64,000 nt of DNA, taken from Spirodela intermedia (lineage: Eukaryota; Streptophyta; Magnoliopsida; Alismatales; Araceae). Below the pieces are notes generated by a model, which was not told the origin of the DNA, did no database searches, and saw only the letters and a program-made list of their open reading frames with translations. The stretch is taken from contig LR746277.1 of assembly GCA_902729315.2 (NCBI GenBank), positions 315,001-379,000 of the forward strand, given 5' to 3'. The translations under genes were made by a program, and so were the position numbers. Shown in pieces: positions 1 through 10,904 of the stretch. The first letter of the stretch is position 1. Each line of letters opens with the position of its first letter.

Positions 1-600
1 AAGGTAAGTTCAGTTATTTCTCTGTATTCCTTCTTCATTCCTCTAACTATCTATCTACTACCTGTCTACTTTTACTCCACAGGAATTCCCTCTCCCTCTC
101 CGTAACCCTTTGCTCTGTGCTCTTCGTGTTGGGATGGCTGAGATTGCGCGATTTTCAGCTCAGGGATGTTGGGTATGTCGACATTTCTTGTCAGATGATT
201 TGAGCGGAATCTTGTGTGTGGAGTGGCTCTTGGTTTCAGAAGGGCATTGGCGTATGATTCTAGGGGAACTCGCGGTGGTTTTGTAATGTCGGATGAGAAT
301 CTTATATGAAAACTTTTATGATTAAATCTAAAGAATCGGCTTCCTTGAAATGTTTAACGGTTATTTCTTATCAGTAGTATATCTATCCGGTCCCTCTTTC
401 TCGCTATGTTCTTTCCCCCTCCTGTCTCGGCTCTGCGTGCTGGGATACCTGACTTTGCGTGGTTTTCAGCTCAGGGATCTATGATACGTTGATTTCTCTT
501 GCAGATGATTTGAGCCGAATATTGTGTGTGGAGTGGATCTGTGTTTCTGAGGAGCTTCGGCATCTAATTTAAGGGGATACTCGCGATTTTTTTGTAAGAT
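1..600 (+). repeat. Leader-like module, tandem direct copies A and B
   Basis: Two diverged direct copies lie about 310 bp apart. The landmark gatgatttgagc occurs near 194 and 505, each followed by a TTGTGTGTGGAGTGG-type stretch. Each copy also carries a GGGAT(G/A)...CTGA segment and the phrase TTTTCAGCTCAGGGAT. The first bases (AAGGTAAG) look like an exon/intron donor. Inverted copies occur at 4,400-4,530 and 9,590-10,045; the last has a TATA box in front of it. I infer a duplicated promoter/first-intron region of an unknown gene. No coding capacity is evident. Confidence 0.6.
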
Positions 601-884
601 TCAGTGACTGGGTACCGAATTCTAGAGAGATGGGACTCATGGGAGAATGGGTACAGAAGCTTCATCACTTTCATTCAGATGGTCAGAGTTTGCCCGTCAG
701 TTATGCCTACGTATGTAAGTATGATCAGCCACACTGCTCACTAATTTGCTATTTCTTTCCCTTTTGAGGTGTGGGAAGTCACCATTTGGTCACTCTCTTC
801 TCCCTGCAATCAGCTGATCATCTACGAGCTGCCATCTTTTGTTGTGCATCACTTTTCGTCAAGCAAGTAGAGCTCTATGATTCG

Positions 885-1187
885 TTAGGTGATCCCTACC
901 GAGAAGCCCAAGAGGAGGACCATGCCGGTGTAGAAGGTGACGAAGATGGAGGCCGCGTAGCACTCGAAGAGCAGCTGGCTGCCCACCGGCTGCGGCGGCT
1001 GAACCACGAGCAGAGCAAACGTCACGGTAATCAGGAGAAACGCCAACCCCTGATAAATCCTACGGCCTTCCTCTCCTCCTCCGAGAGGAGGCGGCGCCAC
1101 TCCTTCCCAGAGGGGGTTGTTGATCACGACCACGGGCTGCTGCTCCGCCGGCGGGGAGCCCCCTCCGTGTCCATGTGTGAGAGCAAT
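885..1187 (-). pseudogene. Small hydrophobic protein, left-arm copy, start codon lost
   Basis: This is the inverted-repeat partner of the gene at 12,587-12,907. The reading frame is open from the position of the lost start (1,187) to TAA at 885. It encodes the same proline-rich N-terminus, the motif NNPLWEG and two hydrophobic stretches (around QGLAFLLITVTFALLVV and SIFVTFYTGMVLL). The initiator ATG of the other copy is ATT here, from a single change at 1,185, and no in-frame ATG follows before the last hydrophobic segment. It should therefore not be translated from AUG. It keeps a natural-looking end (GFSVGIT, stop) that the other copy lacks. I do not recognise the family; two membrane helices are an inference from hydropathy. 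Confidence 0.65.
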
Positions 1188-1634
1188 TGCTGTTATCTCC
1201 CCTCCCTCCTGGGACAGAGAGAGAAGACGGGGTTGTTAGGGTTGGCCCACAATTTCCAATCGGATCGGATCGGATCAAATAGGAATCAGGCGGCAGGAAA
1301 AGAAATGGATCATTATTCCAGCGAATTATATTTAGCAATAACTATTACAAACAAAAATTATGTAGAATAATAAGACTAGATCAAATCAGAAGAGAGGATA
1401 TCTCGACTACTTGAATAAATAGATAAATAAATAAATAAAAACAGGCTGGTGAACGAGGGATTAGTCGTGAAAAGGCAGGAGAATAAAACTAAGTACATCT
1501 AGTCTTCTAAACCGACAGGAGGTCGACTTTGCTCCAAATCGAATCGAAAAGTGGACCTTCTTCCAAACAGACCCGGGAGAAGGCTCCTCCCCCTCCGCCT
1601 CCTCCTCCTCCTCCGCAAGAAGTGACACTGAAAT

Positions 1635-1722
<88 letters not shown>

Positions 1723-2660
1723 ACCAGCGTAGCGGAGAAAGGTGGGTTGTTTACGGGTTGGTGAAGAGGAGGCGCCAGTACAACGATCTCTTCTTCGGGA
1801 AAATGCAAAAACCTGTCTTCTCCAATCGGTCTGCTACGCCCTTCATTTTGCTCTCGTCCGTGTGGTCCCTCTTTCATTGACCCCCTTTGCACCGCAAACC
1901 CCCACACCCCGCCTCACCCCCGCGGGCCCCCTCTCTCTCTCTCTCTTAGATTATTCATTCTTATTTCCACGAGAGTGGCCTCACGGGACGTTGTGTTGGC
2001 GGGCAGGCAGTGGCTGGTGTGAAAGGACCCCACACTAGTATTTCGTCGTCAATTAGGTGGCGTCGACTCATCTCTCGGCGAGGTCCCTTTGTATTTTTGG
2101 GGAATATTATATTGTATACCCATCGAGAAGGAAGGGGTTGCCATCCGAGCTCCACTGCTTGGGTCTGATCATGTAAATCCACTCCCATCCGAGCTCAGCC
2201 TACCTCCTTCATTATCTCCTCCTCCTCCCTTCTTCATGTTGCTTCTAGCGTCTCTCTGTCTCTCCTCCATCCCGTCCTTCTCTAAATCCGTAGGGAGGAG
2301 CTTCGGTGCAGGTTGGTTTCTCCCACAAGTTCAGTCTTTCGCTGTATTCCTCCTCCTCCCGGCTTCTTCTCACATACATCCAAAAGTATGGCCCCTCCTC
2401 CTTCTCCTCCCGGCACCGCGTGTGAAAGGGAGGAGGAGGAGGAGGAGGAGGAGGAGGATGAAGATCGATGTGACGGCACCCCGTGTGACCAACGATAGCA
2501 CCCAACGATACATATCACCCAACGATACGTTGCTCAGTTGTGAGCAACGGTACGGGCTTTGACTTTTCTTCACCATTCCAGGGTCAAATATCTTCGGCGT
2601 TATTATCAGGGAGTTATCGTTATTATCAACGATAGCACCCAACGATTCTGAAATGGGCGA
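920..2660 (-). repeat. Left arm of a large inverted repeat
   Basis: Reading this stretch on the minus strand gives nearly the same sequence as 11,128-12,863 on the plus strand. It includes the hydrophobic-protein ORF, the GT/GA microsatellite, the GGA repeat and the GTTATCGTTATTATC block at the inner end. The arm lacks about 130 bp present in the right arm (around 12,020-12,155). The outer homology stops abruptly inside the last codons of the small gene. The spacer between the arms is about 8.5 kb. Confidence 0.85.
1637..1719 (+). repeat. Compound microsatellite (GT)23(GA)18
   Basis: Uninterrupted GT dinucleotides (1,637-1,682) switch directly to GA dinucleotides. The inverted partner is the CT/CA tract at 12,167-12,231, which has fewer CA units, so the tract has changed length since the duplication. 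Confidence 0.97.
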
Positions 2661-4399
2661 GTGTCTGAGAGGCTGGTAAGGTCCCAGCCTTACAAGGGCG
2701 TCGGAAAGAAGGGGAAGGAGTCCGAGGTGAAAGAGAGAGAAAGGGGGAAAGGGAAAGACGGGGACTGATCCGCAGTGGCCCGAAGGAGAGAGGATGCCGG
2801 CTGGTTACATATCTGGACAGAAGAGGAGTGATCAAACACGGAAGAGGTAGGGAAGCCAGGAAGAGGGAAAGGGAAGGATCAGTCGATGTACCTTAGGTCT
2901 TTTCTTCCTCCGTACTCGTGCCTCCCCACCGGCTCTTCACCCAGTTGACTTCACCCAGGGAGAGAGAGAGGGTTATAGTACTTACATCAGTCTTAATAAT
3001 GCCTCGTATAATTCTTAGGATGCCGCGTTCCCCAACATCCAAATCATTATTAGGATGTTGGTAAATAAAGTGGTAAGACGCGTGTCCTTTTGGGCACGAA
3101 GCGGCCGCCACATATTTTTACTTGTTAAAATATAATAAAATGGGGTTAAGCAGATGCCACGTGTAGGACGACAGAGAGCAAGCGAGAGACACAGACAGAG
3201 AGAGAGAGACAGACAGAGAGCGAGCGAGAGAGAGAGAGAGATCTCGCTTGCTATTTAAAGAAGATTCCTCGAAGAAACGACGAAGAATTAATCCCATTTG
3301 ATGTCTTTGTCTCGCTCTCTCTTAGATTATTCTTATTATGTCGGGCCCCCGCGTCCCTCCGTCGTAATACTGTCTCTTTCTCTTGTCCACGTGTCACCAG
3401 GCAACTGGCCGCAGGACGACAGGGCCAGATGCATTTTTGACTTTGGGAATTGCGGCGCGATCGCTTTCATGTGGACTTCTTGATGACAGTTTGAAGATTC
3501 TTCCTCGCAATCGGCGAAAGTCCTGACAACGAGGCAGTCTACGGATCCTGGTTGGCCCGCTCGTCATCTGTCGGCTGTGAAATCTCTAGACGGCCGAAGC
3601 AGCCGCTCGTCATTCGGTCCTTGGGCTTTTTATTTTTTATTCACTTTATTCTAAAAGAACGGGCACCGCCTGTTGGCAGGTGAGGAGGTCCTCAGGGCTG
3701 TCGGGGAGAGGCAGCTCGTTGGATTTAATCAGAAAACGTACTCACTCCTGCTGTAACACCGCGAATAAGATAACTCCCTGATAATAACGCCGAAGATATT
3801 TGATTTTCCACTCCATTTTATCTTAAATTACAGCTTTTTCGGCTGTGCCATCAACCCGTTTAGTCGCCCTGGGGAGATAAACTCCACTGAGGAATCTTTG
3901 ACTTTTTGGAGTCAAGAACCGACTCGCCCTGAGGATCAATGTACGCACGGCTTCATCATCTTCTCATCATTAAGCTGAACCAGAGAAGATCAGGAATGTG
4001 GCGGACAGACATCTTAATATCGCAAGCTACCAGTCCACCGGTAACGAGAGAGAGGGTTATAGTACTTCCTCTTCTTCTAGTCTTACCCCCTCGAAGGGGA
4101 ATAAATAATCCCCTTCCATGTGGACTTTGTAAGAAAAAACAATTTTGGGGAAATCATACAAACTTCCTCGTGTGTAGTCCCCACCGGACTCGCTGACCCA
4201 GGTGGAAGCCCATGGTCCGTCCTTCTGGATCAGGGTCCGGAGATCTTGGAATGTCGAGGTTATCCGGCTCAGGTACTGGGGATCCAAGATCCTATTAGTA
4301 ACCTGAGGATCGTTACCTGCAAAGAACAAGAAAACCGAGGATTCTTTAAATAAGCAATCAACACTTGCTATAAAAGGAATAAAAATTGAGTATTCTTTG
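2661..4399. other. Inverted-repeat spacer, no gene recognised
   Basis: No convincing ORF. It holds scattered fragments of the surrounding mosaic. The block at about 3,770-3,805 (AACTCCCTGATAATAACGCC) matches the inner end of the inverted-repeat arms. GAGAGGGTTATAGTACTT occurs near 2,965 and again near 4,050. A CTCTCTCTTAGATTATT stretch near 3,315 matches 1,936. Confidence 0.6.
3177..3260 (+). promoter_or_regulatory. GA-rich hairpin followed by a TATA-like box
   Basis: The 11-bp arms AGCAAGCGAGA (3,177-3,187) and TCTCGCTTGCT (3,242-3,252) are exactly complementary around a purine-rich GA/CAGA loop. TATTTAAAG follows immediately at 3,253. This could be a core promoter, but no gene with a clear start follows it. 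Confidence 0.3.
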
Positions 4400-4530
4400 G
4401 ATTTAATCACAAAAGTTTTCATATAAGATTCTCATCCGACCTTACAAAAACACCGCAAGTTTCCCTAGAATTATATGCCAATGCCCTTCTGAAACCAAGA
4501 TCCACTCCACACACTATCGAGGAACACAAT
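4400..4530 (-). repeat. Leader-like module, inverted copy C
   Basis: The reverse complement matches about 205-330, including the TTATATGAAAACTTTT and GTGTGGAGTGGATCTTGG stretches. It is truncated relative to copies A and D. Confidence 0.6.
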
Positions 4531-5662
4531 TACAGTTATACCAAAACTTTAGTGATATTTGTAAATATGTTCTGATTAGTATAATACTTAGACCCCCTTG
4601 TTCACGAGCATATCAGATCTGGTTTCGGCATATTGGGTCAATATAAATAAGTGTACCCAAACCTTTTTTTGACCTAATTTAATTCCGCCGTTTTCTTTCT
4701 CTCTCTCTCCTCTCTCACGAGCCAATGGCTCTCTCCTCACTAGTGGTCTTTTTCTGACGAGCATCGTTCAAAGAGGTTCTAACATAGTAATTGGTGTTTG
4801 TTCCTTGCCATTTTTGGCTTGTAGTCCAGAACAATTATAAGGGAGCTGATGTATGGACCCCCATTGACGTTTTAATCCCCTTGGGGTAGTTTTTATCTAT
4901 AGATGGTAACTTTCAATCCTCTTCCTTGTCAACAACACCGCTCTTTGTTATGCATATTGGGTTTATATATTCTAGGTGCTCCTGATTTTTTGATTTTTTT
5001 TTTTTTTGGTTAAGGGTAGATAATATTGATGTTGATGAATTGTTTATCTCCAAGCCTCATACGTGAGAATTGAGGAGGACAAGACATAACTCTCTTTGGA
5101 AAGTGGTAAATGAAAGGTGAAGTGGTAGACGCGACTGAGGTTGATCATCTCGACTGAGATTGTTAGGAAATCCTTCCATCCATATTGCGAGGATAACTTT
5201 GTGTTGGCAGTGTTGCGTATGCTAGGTCGTGTGCTAGTTGGGGGTTGACCTATGCGATCCGTCACTATTAGGGGGCGACAGGTATCTGTGTTCACCGTAT
5301 ATGAAGTGCTGGCATGTCGATCTATTCCAAATGATGTCGACCTCGAGCTTCAGTCGATATCTCTTGCCAAGAGGAGAATACAAAGCACAAATAGATGCAT
5401 ACTGCATGTGTAGCGAGTGCATTTACCATCTGGTTCCCTTCACGTAACTAGTGTGTAATGGTATTGATCCTTTCTTTACAACACATGATGTTGTGCTGAT
5501 CCACTATTGTAAATAAAGGTGATTTATTTAGAGGGTTTCATTGGGCCTTGTAAATAAATGTGTCCTAAATTGGGCCCTAAAATTGAGCTCATTAAAATGA
5601 TACTCCTCAGGCTTCCACATTGTAGAGTTACATATTGACTAGTACATGTGCTATGGGGACCA
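4531..5662. other. Intergenic, no gene recognised
   Basis: AT-rich and without a supported ORF. A short ATG reading frame near 4,724 (MALSSLVVFF, stop) has a start context and first residues resembling the small-protein family (MALT...), but nothing further supports it. The stretch near 5,545-5,610 (CCTTGTAAATAAATGTGTCC and following) resembles 10,095-10,150 and 13,130-13,175. Confidence 0.5.
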
Positions 5663-6045
5663 TTATTAATTTACTATTCATTGTTCTCTTTACCTGTGAA
5701 GCAGGGTGGGTCACTTTTGATTTTCTCTCTCTCTTATTTCAGACGAAATTCTTTGTACATAGGTGATGATCACTTCATTTGTTCAAAAGAAAATAAGATA
5801 ATTTGGAGAAGCTTATGATGTATTGTATCATTACGTGACGCAAACTGAGACTATTTATTGCACTTTTTAAAGTTGTGACTATGATAGGTCCTCTTCTACC
5901 TTAAATATTTCAAATATTGTATGCAATCGATGGTTTATTATGTGGGGATAGACTTGTCTTCTGATTTAATTATGAATAAATAATGTGAAGATTATATCTT
6001 AGAACCAATCGTGATCTGCTATGTAACAAAGCTGTCACCTCAAAA
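5663..6045 (+). repeat. Dispersed ~400-bp repeat, copy 1
   Basis: It matches 24,043-24,447 in the same orientation with moderate divergence. Shared landmarks are GGTCACTTTTG, TAGGTGATGATCACTTC, GTCCTCTTCTAC and GATCTGCTATGTAACAAAGC. There is no coding capacity and no clear terminal repeats. The family is unknown. Confidence 0.75.
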
Positions 6046-7239
6046 AATATTTTTTGCATGTGCTAGTGGTACATCTGATTTTTATGACTCATGGAATTGA
6101 ACAGCTAATTCAGTGGATGATGTTCACCATTTTCGTCTTCTAGGTTTCACTCCCCTTACATCCTTGAAATTTAAACTTCCTTATTTGTGGAAGGTTTGCT
6201 CTATTTCATCAATTTTTCATCATTCACTATACACATTTTGTGTTGTTCTAGAGGTGACTATGATTTCGTTTACTAACATATGATGCTTTGTATATTATTT
6301 TATTTCACAACATAATTCTCATATTTAAGATGTAATATGGATATAAGAAATTTATGTACTTGGCCTTAGTGCTTTCCAGTCTAAATTACATTTATTAAGA
6401 TATTGACCTTAATGTACTCCATTAGTTGAGAACAAACTCCATATAGACTAACATATTGACTTAGAAGTTTCCTTATTATGGAATTAAACTTCTCATACAT
6501 TCCAAAATTAAGCTTAATATACTTTACAATTCCACAATATTTTTGTGTACTGAAGTATTGTATTTGATATGCTAAGTTATTTATGTACCTAGAACTTGAG
6601 CTCCTGTGATTTGCTATTTGCATAATGCTTCATTTGAGATGGGGTGCACTCGAAATTTTGTCTGAGTTGTGCAAGAATATTGTCAATTCCTACACCATTT
6701 TCTCCAGATCTCTCAACACCATGGGTTCACTAGTGAAGTGGATCAAGGTGGGTGGGAGCTGACCGTAGACCACTTGAAATGAGATCATATCCATAGAGTG
6801 CTCAAAGTTTGTATTATACTAGAACACTCCCTTTGGAAGCCACATGTACCACTATTTTAGGCGTTCACTAGTGAAACAACAAAGGTATATCTCTAGACCA
6901 CAGTTGACCACCTCCAACTAGATATTGATTTGCAAGTGATATGTGTTGATTTTTTTAAGTGTTGTCCTTTTGCTGGCAGAAGAGAGCTTGCCAAAAGGCT
7001 CTCATGAAGATTCAATCCCAATCTGTGATGATGGATGCCAAAAATTCGTGCAGCCGAATGATATCTTGGATGACCACATTGTCCACCATCTATGCTATGA
7101 AGGGATGACAAAGGCCAAAAAATTGAGCAGACTTACTAAGTCAATCAACGACGTCTAGAATGACATTCTAGTCATAGGAGATATGGTCAATCATATGCAA
7201 TCTAGAATTGATAGGGGTTGAAGAAGACTCGCCGAAGAC
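6046..7239. other. AT-rich intergenic, no gene recognised
   Basis: No ORF looks real. The part just after 6,046 may be a weak continuation of the dispersed repeat, because GTGGATGATGTTCACCATTTTCGTC resembles 24,505-24,535. A 71-codon plus-strand frame at 6,943-7,158 has no recognisable motif. Confidence 0.5.
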
Positions 7240-8240
7240 AATGCCTCTGGTTTGCTAGTTTGACAAATTGGGTAAGTAGCCATGTAACATTTGATTGCCA
7301 TCTTCATTTCCGGCTAGTGAACATTTTACTTGAGTCATTGCCAAGTCCACTGTAACCTTAGATATCCTCTTGTCACCATCATGAAACTCTTGTAAAAGAG
7401 TTGGGAGAAGTTGTAATATCACAAAGATCATGATCCATCTACAATGGAATAAATCACAATGTTGAAGGGTATATTATTTCCATTTCGCTGGCTCAATAGA
7501 CAATTCATCTAAGATCTTCCGAAGGTATAGGTCAGCTTGATTCACTTGAGCAATCACAACAAGGTCAAGCAACTCGAGGTGGAAGAGGGCCATACTTGTC
7601 TGGGAGCGTATGATAATGTGTCCACAACTTGATTCTCACTACTTAATTTGAAACATATCTCGAAATCAAATAAGATAATTTTTGTCAACCACTTCTAATA
7701 ATTTGACATGACTTATCATTATTCTAAGAGATACTTCATGCTCTATTGATTTGCGAAAATCTAAAACTTGTGCCTAATAAGGTAATATTACCATTTGAGG
7801 ATGGCGAGGACAATGGCAATGAGCTCACACCTATAAGTGGGCTTTAGGAAGTGGGACATCTCTAGAAGCAATGCAAGAGCCTAACTAAAGAAAGCCACTG
7901 ATTTTTGGTGCTGGATGAGGATAGCTCTCACTCCACGACTAGATGCATCTACCTCTGGCTCAAATATGATGGATAAATCTAATAGTGCCAACACAAACAA
8001 TGTCATCAAGGCCTACTTGAGCCATTGAAAGGCTTCTTCAAGGTGGGGGTCCAACAAAATACCTTATTCAACTATTGTGTCAGCAGCCAAACAACCATCT
8101 TAAAATTGTAGACAAAACACCTATAATATCTCACAAGGCCTAGGAATCTTCAGAGGTCATGGAGGGTCATTGGTGACAGCCACTAGCAAACTGCTGCGAA
8201 CTTCTATGGGTCAATGGCAACACCATTCATTGAAATCCAC
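7240..8240 (-). mobile_element. Degenerate Ty3/gypsy pol fragment
   Basis: On the minus strand, interrupted reading frames give the order expected of gypsy reverse transcriptase and RNase H. FLGLVRYYRCFV lies near 8,150-8,105. It is followed by an EAFQWLK-like thumb segment, an EVDASSRGVRAIL RNase H start, CELIAIVLAILKW, and FDFEICFK with ENQVVDTLSYA near 7,600-7,680. Many stops and indels interrupt it, and no LTRs were found. The fragment probably runs into the integrase zinc region below 7,500. It is clearly inactive. Confidence 0.8.
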
Positions 8241-8510
8241 ACCAGCTCTTATGTGAGGGCTGGCCACAGTGGGCTGGCCATATCAGAGGTCCATAAAACG
8301 AGACTCTAATCAATACAAGTACCCAAAAGAGGGCAGAACAGGCGGAGCTGCAGCCACCACCTCAACATCTATAAAATCAAACAGTTGTCCATGAGGCAGA
8401 GATCAAATGCCTGAGAATCCGGTGCCAATCTGTGGAGTCGACACAAGGCTTGGGTTGGTTAAAGATGAGTGGATAGAGAGACGTGAGGGAGAGAGCTAGC
8501 CTTCTATTTG

Positions 8511-8664
8511 CTCCAATTAAATAATAGCAGAGGTGTTGTGGCAATTAGGAGCATGCCGATGAAGAGGAGCCCAACACAGATCAGTGACGACATGGGAAGC
8601 TGGAGGCAGCACTGTAGCACGAACACCATCAAGAGAGAGACACACCAGCGATGACTGATGTTCC
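8511..8664 (-). pseudogene. Second hydrophobic-protein relative, fragment
   Basis: A short minus-strand frame, one reading frame off the upstream ORF, encodes CVSLLMVFVLQCC, then LPMSSLICVGLLFIGMLLIA, and stops near 8,511. Its spacing of leucines and the G-M-x-L-L element resemble the second membrane segment of the genes at 12,587 and 8,665. I read it as a decayed tandem relative joined by a frameshift. There is no independent start codon. Confidence 0.4.
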
Positions 8665-9024
8665 CTAATTTCTTAGCCAAGCGACCAATTCCACATTCAT
8701 ATTCATATTCATCATATTTGAAGCTTTTTCAGGTGTCAGAATGGAGAGCGCCAAGAGGACGACACCCACACACAACACGAGGAAGATGCAGCCCATGTGG
8801 AGCTTGAAGAGCGGCAGGCTACTCACCAGCCATGGTGGTTGAGCCACGAGCAAGACAAATGCCAGTGAAATCAGGAGAGCAGCCAACATTCTCACTCCTG
8901 AAAGAGCCCCAAATATGATGAATATGAATATGAATTGTGGGACGCCAATATCAACCCCTTGGTGGTGTTCGTACTGCGAAGCTGTCTCCAGTTTCCCAAG
9001 TCGTCGGTGATTCATGCTGGTCAT
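8665..9024 (-). CDS. Small hydrophobic protein relative, possibly decayed
   Basis: This is a 119-codon frame. Residues about 44-65 (RMLAALLISLAFVLLVAQPP) and 73-93 (FKLHMGCIFLVLCVGVVLLA) align with the two hydrophobic segments of the 12,587 gene, including the QPP turn and the G-x-V-L-L element. The N-terminus (HRRLGKLETASQYEHH) has no counterpart there. The hydrophobic part is preceded on the minus strand by a plausible splice acceptor (CTCTTTCAG, near 8,900), so the true product may be spliced. The coding core lies between near-perfect inverted repeats. It may be a pseudogene. Function unknown. Confidence 0.35.
   Translation of the reverse strand: MTSMNHRRLGKLETASQYEHHQGVDIGVPQFIFIFIIFGALSGVRMLAALLISLAFVLLVAQPPWLVSSLPLFKLHMGCIFLVLCVGVVLLALSILTPEKASNMMNMNMNVELVAWLRN
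8691..8940. repeat. 250-bp segment bounded by 30-bp inverted repeats
   Basis: CCACATTCATATTCATATTC... at 8,691-8,720 is complementary to 8,910-8,940 with about one mismatch or indel. The enclosed 189 bp carry the hydrophobic coding core. This could be a MITE-like unit, an intron-flanked exon with pairing introns, or a chance (ATTCAT)n palindrome. Confidence 0.8.
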
Positions 9025-9589
9025 CTCTTTATCAACATGCGGCTAAACAAAATGACCCCTCCTCTTCTCTCCAATTGGTGCAAATACAGAATGACACCAA
9101 TGATCGGCACCCGAATATCACTAGAGAGTTAACAGCAGCAAAAACTTTGATCACGGTTTGCAGGAGGGTGTTAACCAGGAATTTAATAAACACTTGGATG
9201 AGAGAGAAGAATATATACTGAAGATATGTTTAGAGATGATGAGAGAGAAAAGAAGAAAAAAATTGATTCTTTCAAGTATCTTGTAAGAATTCCTCTGTAA
9301 ATGGAAAAAAAACCCGCAATTCCAACTATAAATCACATCTCTCACGGTTAAAAAACGCGGTTATTTCTTATCCTGAGCATACCTATCCGATAAATGCATA
9401 AACTGACTCTAGCAACACAGCTTTAGATTCAACCATGGACAATCACCATTGAATCCTCAAAAAATCCTGATTATTTCTCCCTGATATAAACAAAAACAAA
9501 ATCCCACCGGTTATTTTATTTTAAATATTGCATTTTAGAATGAGCGGCAGCAACATCAGGCATCCATCAAATATTTCAATGAAGCCGAT
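9025..9589. other. Intergenic, no gene recognised
   Basis: No supported ORF. A stretch near 9,060-9,095 (CCTCCTCTTCTCTCCAATTG and the following TGCAAATACAGA) closely resembles 12,855-12,890, the point where the right-arm gene copy leaves the inverted repeat. GGTTATTTCTTATC near 9,358 also occurs near 357. Confidence 0.5.
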
Positions 9590-10045
9590 TCTTCGGATTT
9601 AATCACAACATTCTCATATAAGATTCTCATCGGATAATACAAAAACATCGCGAGTTCCCTAAACTTAGATGCCGAAGCTCTTCAGAAACCCAGATCCACT
9701 CCACACACAAGATTCGGCTCAAATCATCTGCAAAAAAAATCAAAGTAACCCAGATCCCTGAGCTGAAAATCACGCAATCTCAGCCATCCCCGCACGCTGG
9801 GAAGAGAGCGAAGGGGGAAATAATACGACGAGAAAGGGGGGCTACCCGTGGACAGAGAGGTAGATCGAGCCATACGGTGCTACTAAGAACAGGGAGACGA
9901 AACGGGTTGAACCAGAGAGATCCGAGCACGTCTAAGAGAAAGGGTAAAGCTATCCCGCAACAGCAGATGAGAGAGAGAGAGAGAAGCAGAAGCAGAAGGG
10001 TTTCGAGACGCACTAACCTTGGGCTCCAAGAATATATATAGCCTT
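9590..10045 (-). promoter_or_regulatory. Leader-like module, copy D, with TATA box
   Basis: On the minus strand, GGCTATATATATTC (about 10,041-10,030) is followed about 10-20 bp later by GCCCAAG/GTTAGTG, a consensus-like donor. The stretch matching copies A and B of the window start then follows. I infer a promoter, short first exon and first-intron start of an unknown gene, copied without its body. No downstream coding exon was recognised. Confidence 0.45.
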
Positions 10046-10359
10046 TTTAAAGTGTCTGGAGCCTTTAATATTGGCACTGGTCAGTCTCCTCTGGGCCTCG
10101 TAGACAAATGTCCCCTATATTGGGCCTGTAAATCGAACCCATTAATATATAGTCGGACTTTGCCGAACTTTGACCCAGTCTTTATGCGGGCCAGGAGTAA
10201 ACATTATTGACCCCAAGCCCAAAAAGCCCAATATAAAATATTTACACGAATACATGTCTGCGGCGGTATTATCAGAGAATATATTTTCAAGATGATCAAA
10301 CCATCGTTGACAAGTATATGCGCACAAACTCATGACTAATATAAGGTTTCTCATAGAGT
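10046..10359. other. Segment resembling the mL53 upstream region
   Basis: About 10,200-10,375 shares order and wording with 37,780-38,110, upstream of mL53. Shared elements include AATATAAATATTTAC-like, GGTAATATATTCTC-like, a TATATGCGCA block and ATAGAGTGAAGAAG. Divergence is considerable. No ORF. Confidence 0.45.
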
Positions 10360-10577
10360 GAAGAAGAGAGAGACAGACAGACAGACAGAGAGCGAGCGAG
10401 AGACAGAGATACAGAGAGAGCGAGAGCAACAGAGAGACAGAGAGAGCGAGAGCGCTCTCTCTCTCTCCCCTCTCTCCCTCTCCTTCTCTCTCTTCTTCGC
10501 TCTCTCTCTCCTCTCCCACTCTCTCTTCCTTTCTCTCCCCCCCCCCCGCTCTCTCTCTCCCTCTCTCTCTCTTCTTT
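10360..10577. repeat. Purine tract joined to pyrimidine tract (quasi-palindrome)
   Basis: About 94 bases of GA/CAGA-type purine-rich sequence (10,360-10,453) are followed by about 120 bases of CT-rich sequence. They join at the exact palindrome GAGAGCGCTCTC near 10,449. The pyrimidine part ends with a C9-10 run near 10,540. Frames translated from it (RERE or SLSLS) are low-complexity artefacts. Confidence 0.9.
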
Positions 10578-10904
10578 GGCACGAGTCCGAGAAAGGGACA
10601 GATTTTCGAGAAAGTTTTTATACTAAGGTCAAAGTCAAGTGAAAGTCGACACGTAAGCGATCGCGGAGTTTTTCGCTTTCAAAAAGCATCTGAGCCGTTG
10701 TTCCCCGCGACAGATGCCTTATCGCACATGATGCGACAACCTTTCGAAGATTCTCACCGGTTCATCAACTTATATAAGTGCAACTACTTTTATTCTCTCT
10801 CTCTCTCTCTATCTCTATCTGGTGCTGGAGGAGAGAGAGGGAGGGTCGCACGGATGCAGCTGGGACGGATAAGAGGGAGAGAGAGGGAGAGAAGGAGATG
10901 TAGA

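Noticed and set aside
1461-1907. Reading frames through the GT/GA microsatellite (both strands)
   Set aside because: Open only because dinucleotide repeats contain no stops; the translation is VCVC/RERE or SLSL/THTH runs.
2089-2562. 157-codon frame in the left inverted-repeat arm
   Set aside because: Low-complexity Pro/Arg runs from the GGA repeat; not maintained in the right arm.
10142-10642. 146-codon minus and 94-codon plus frames
   Set aside because: Products of the purine/pyrimidine tract, with no non-repetitive domain.
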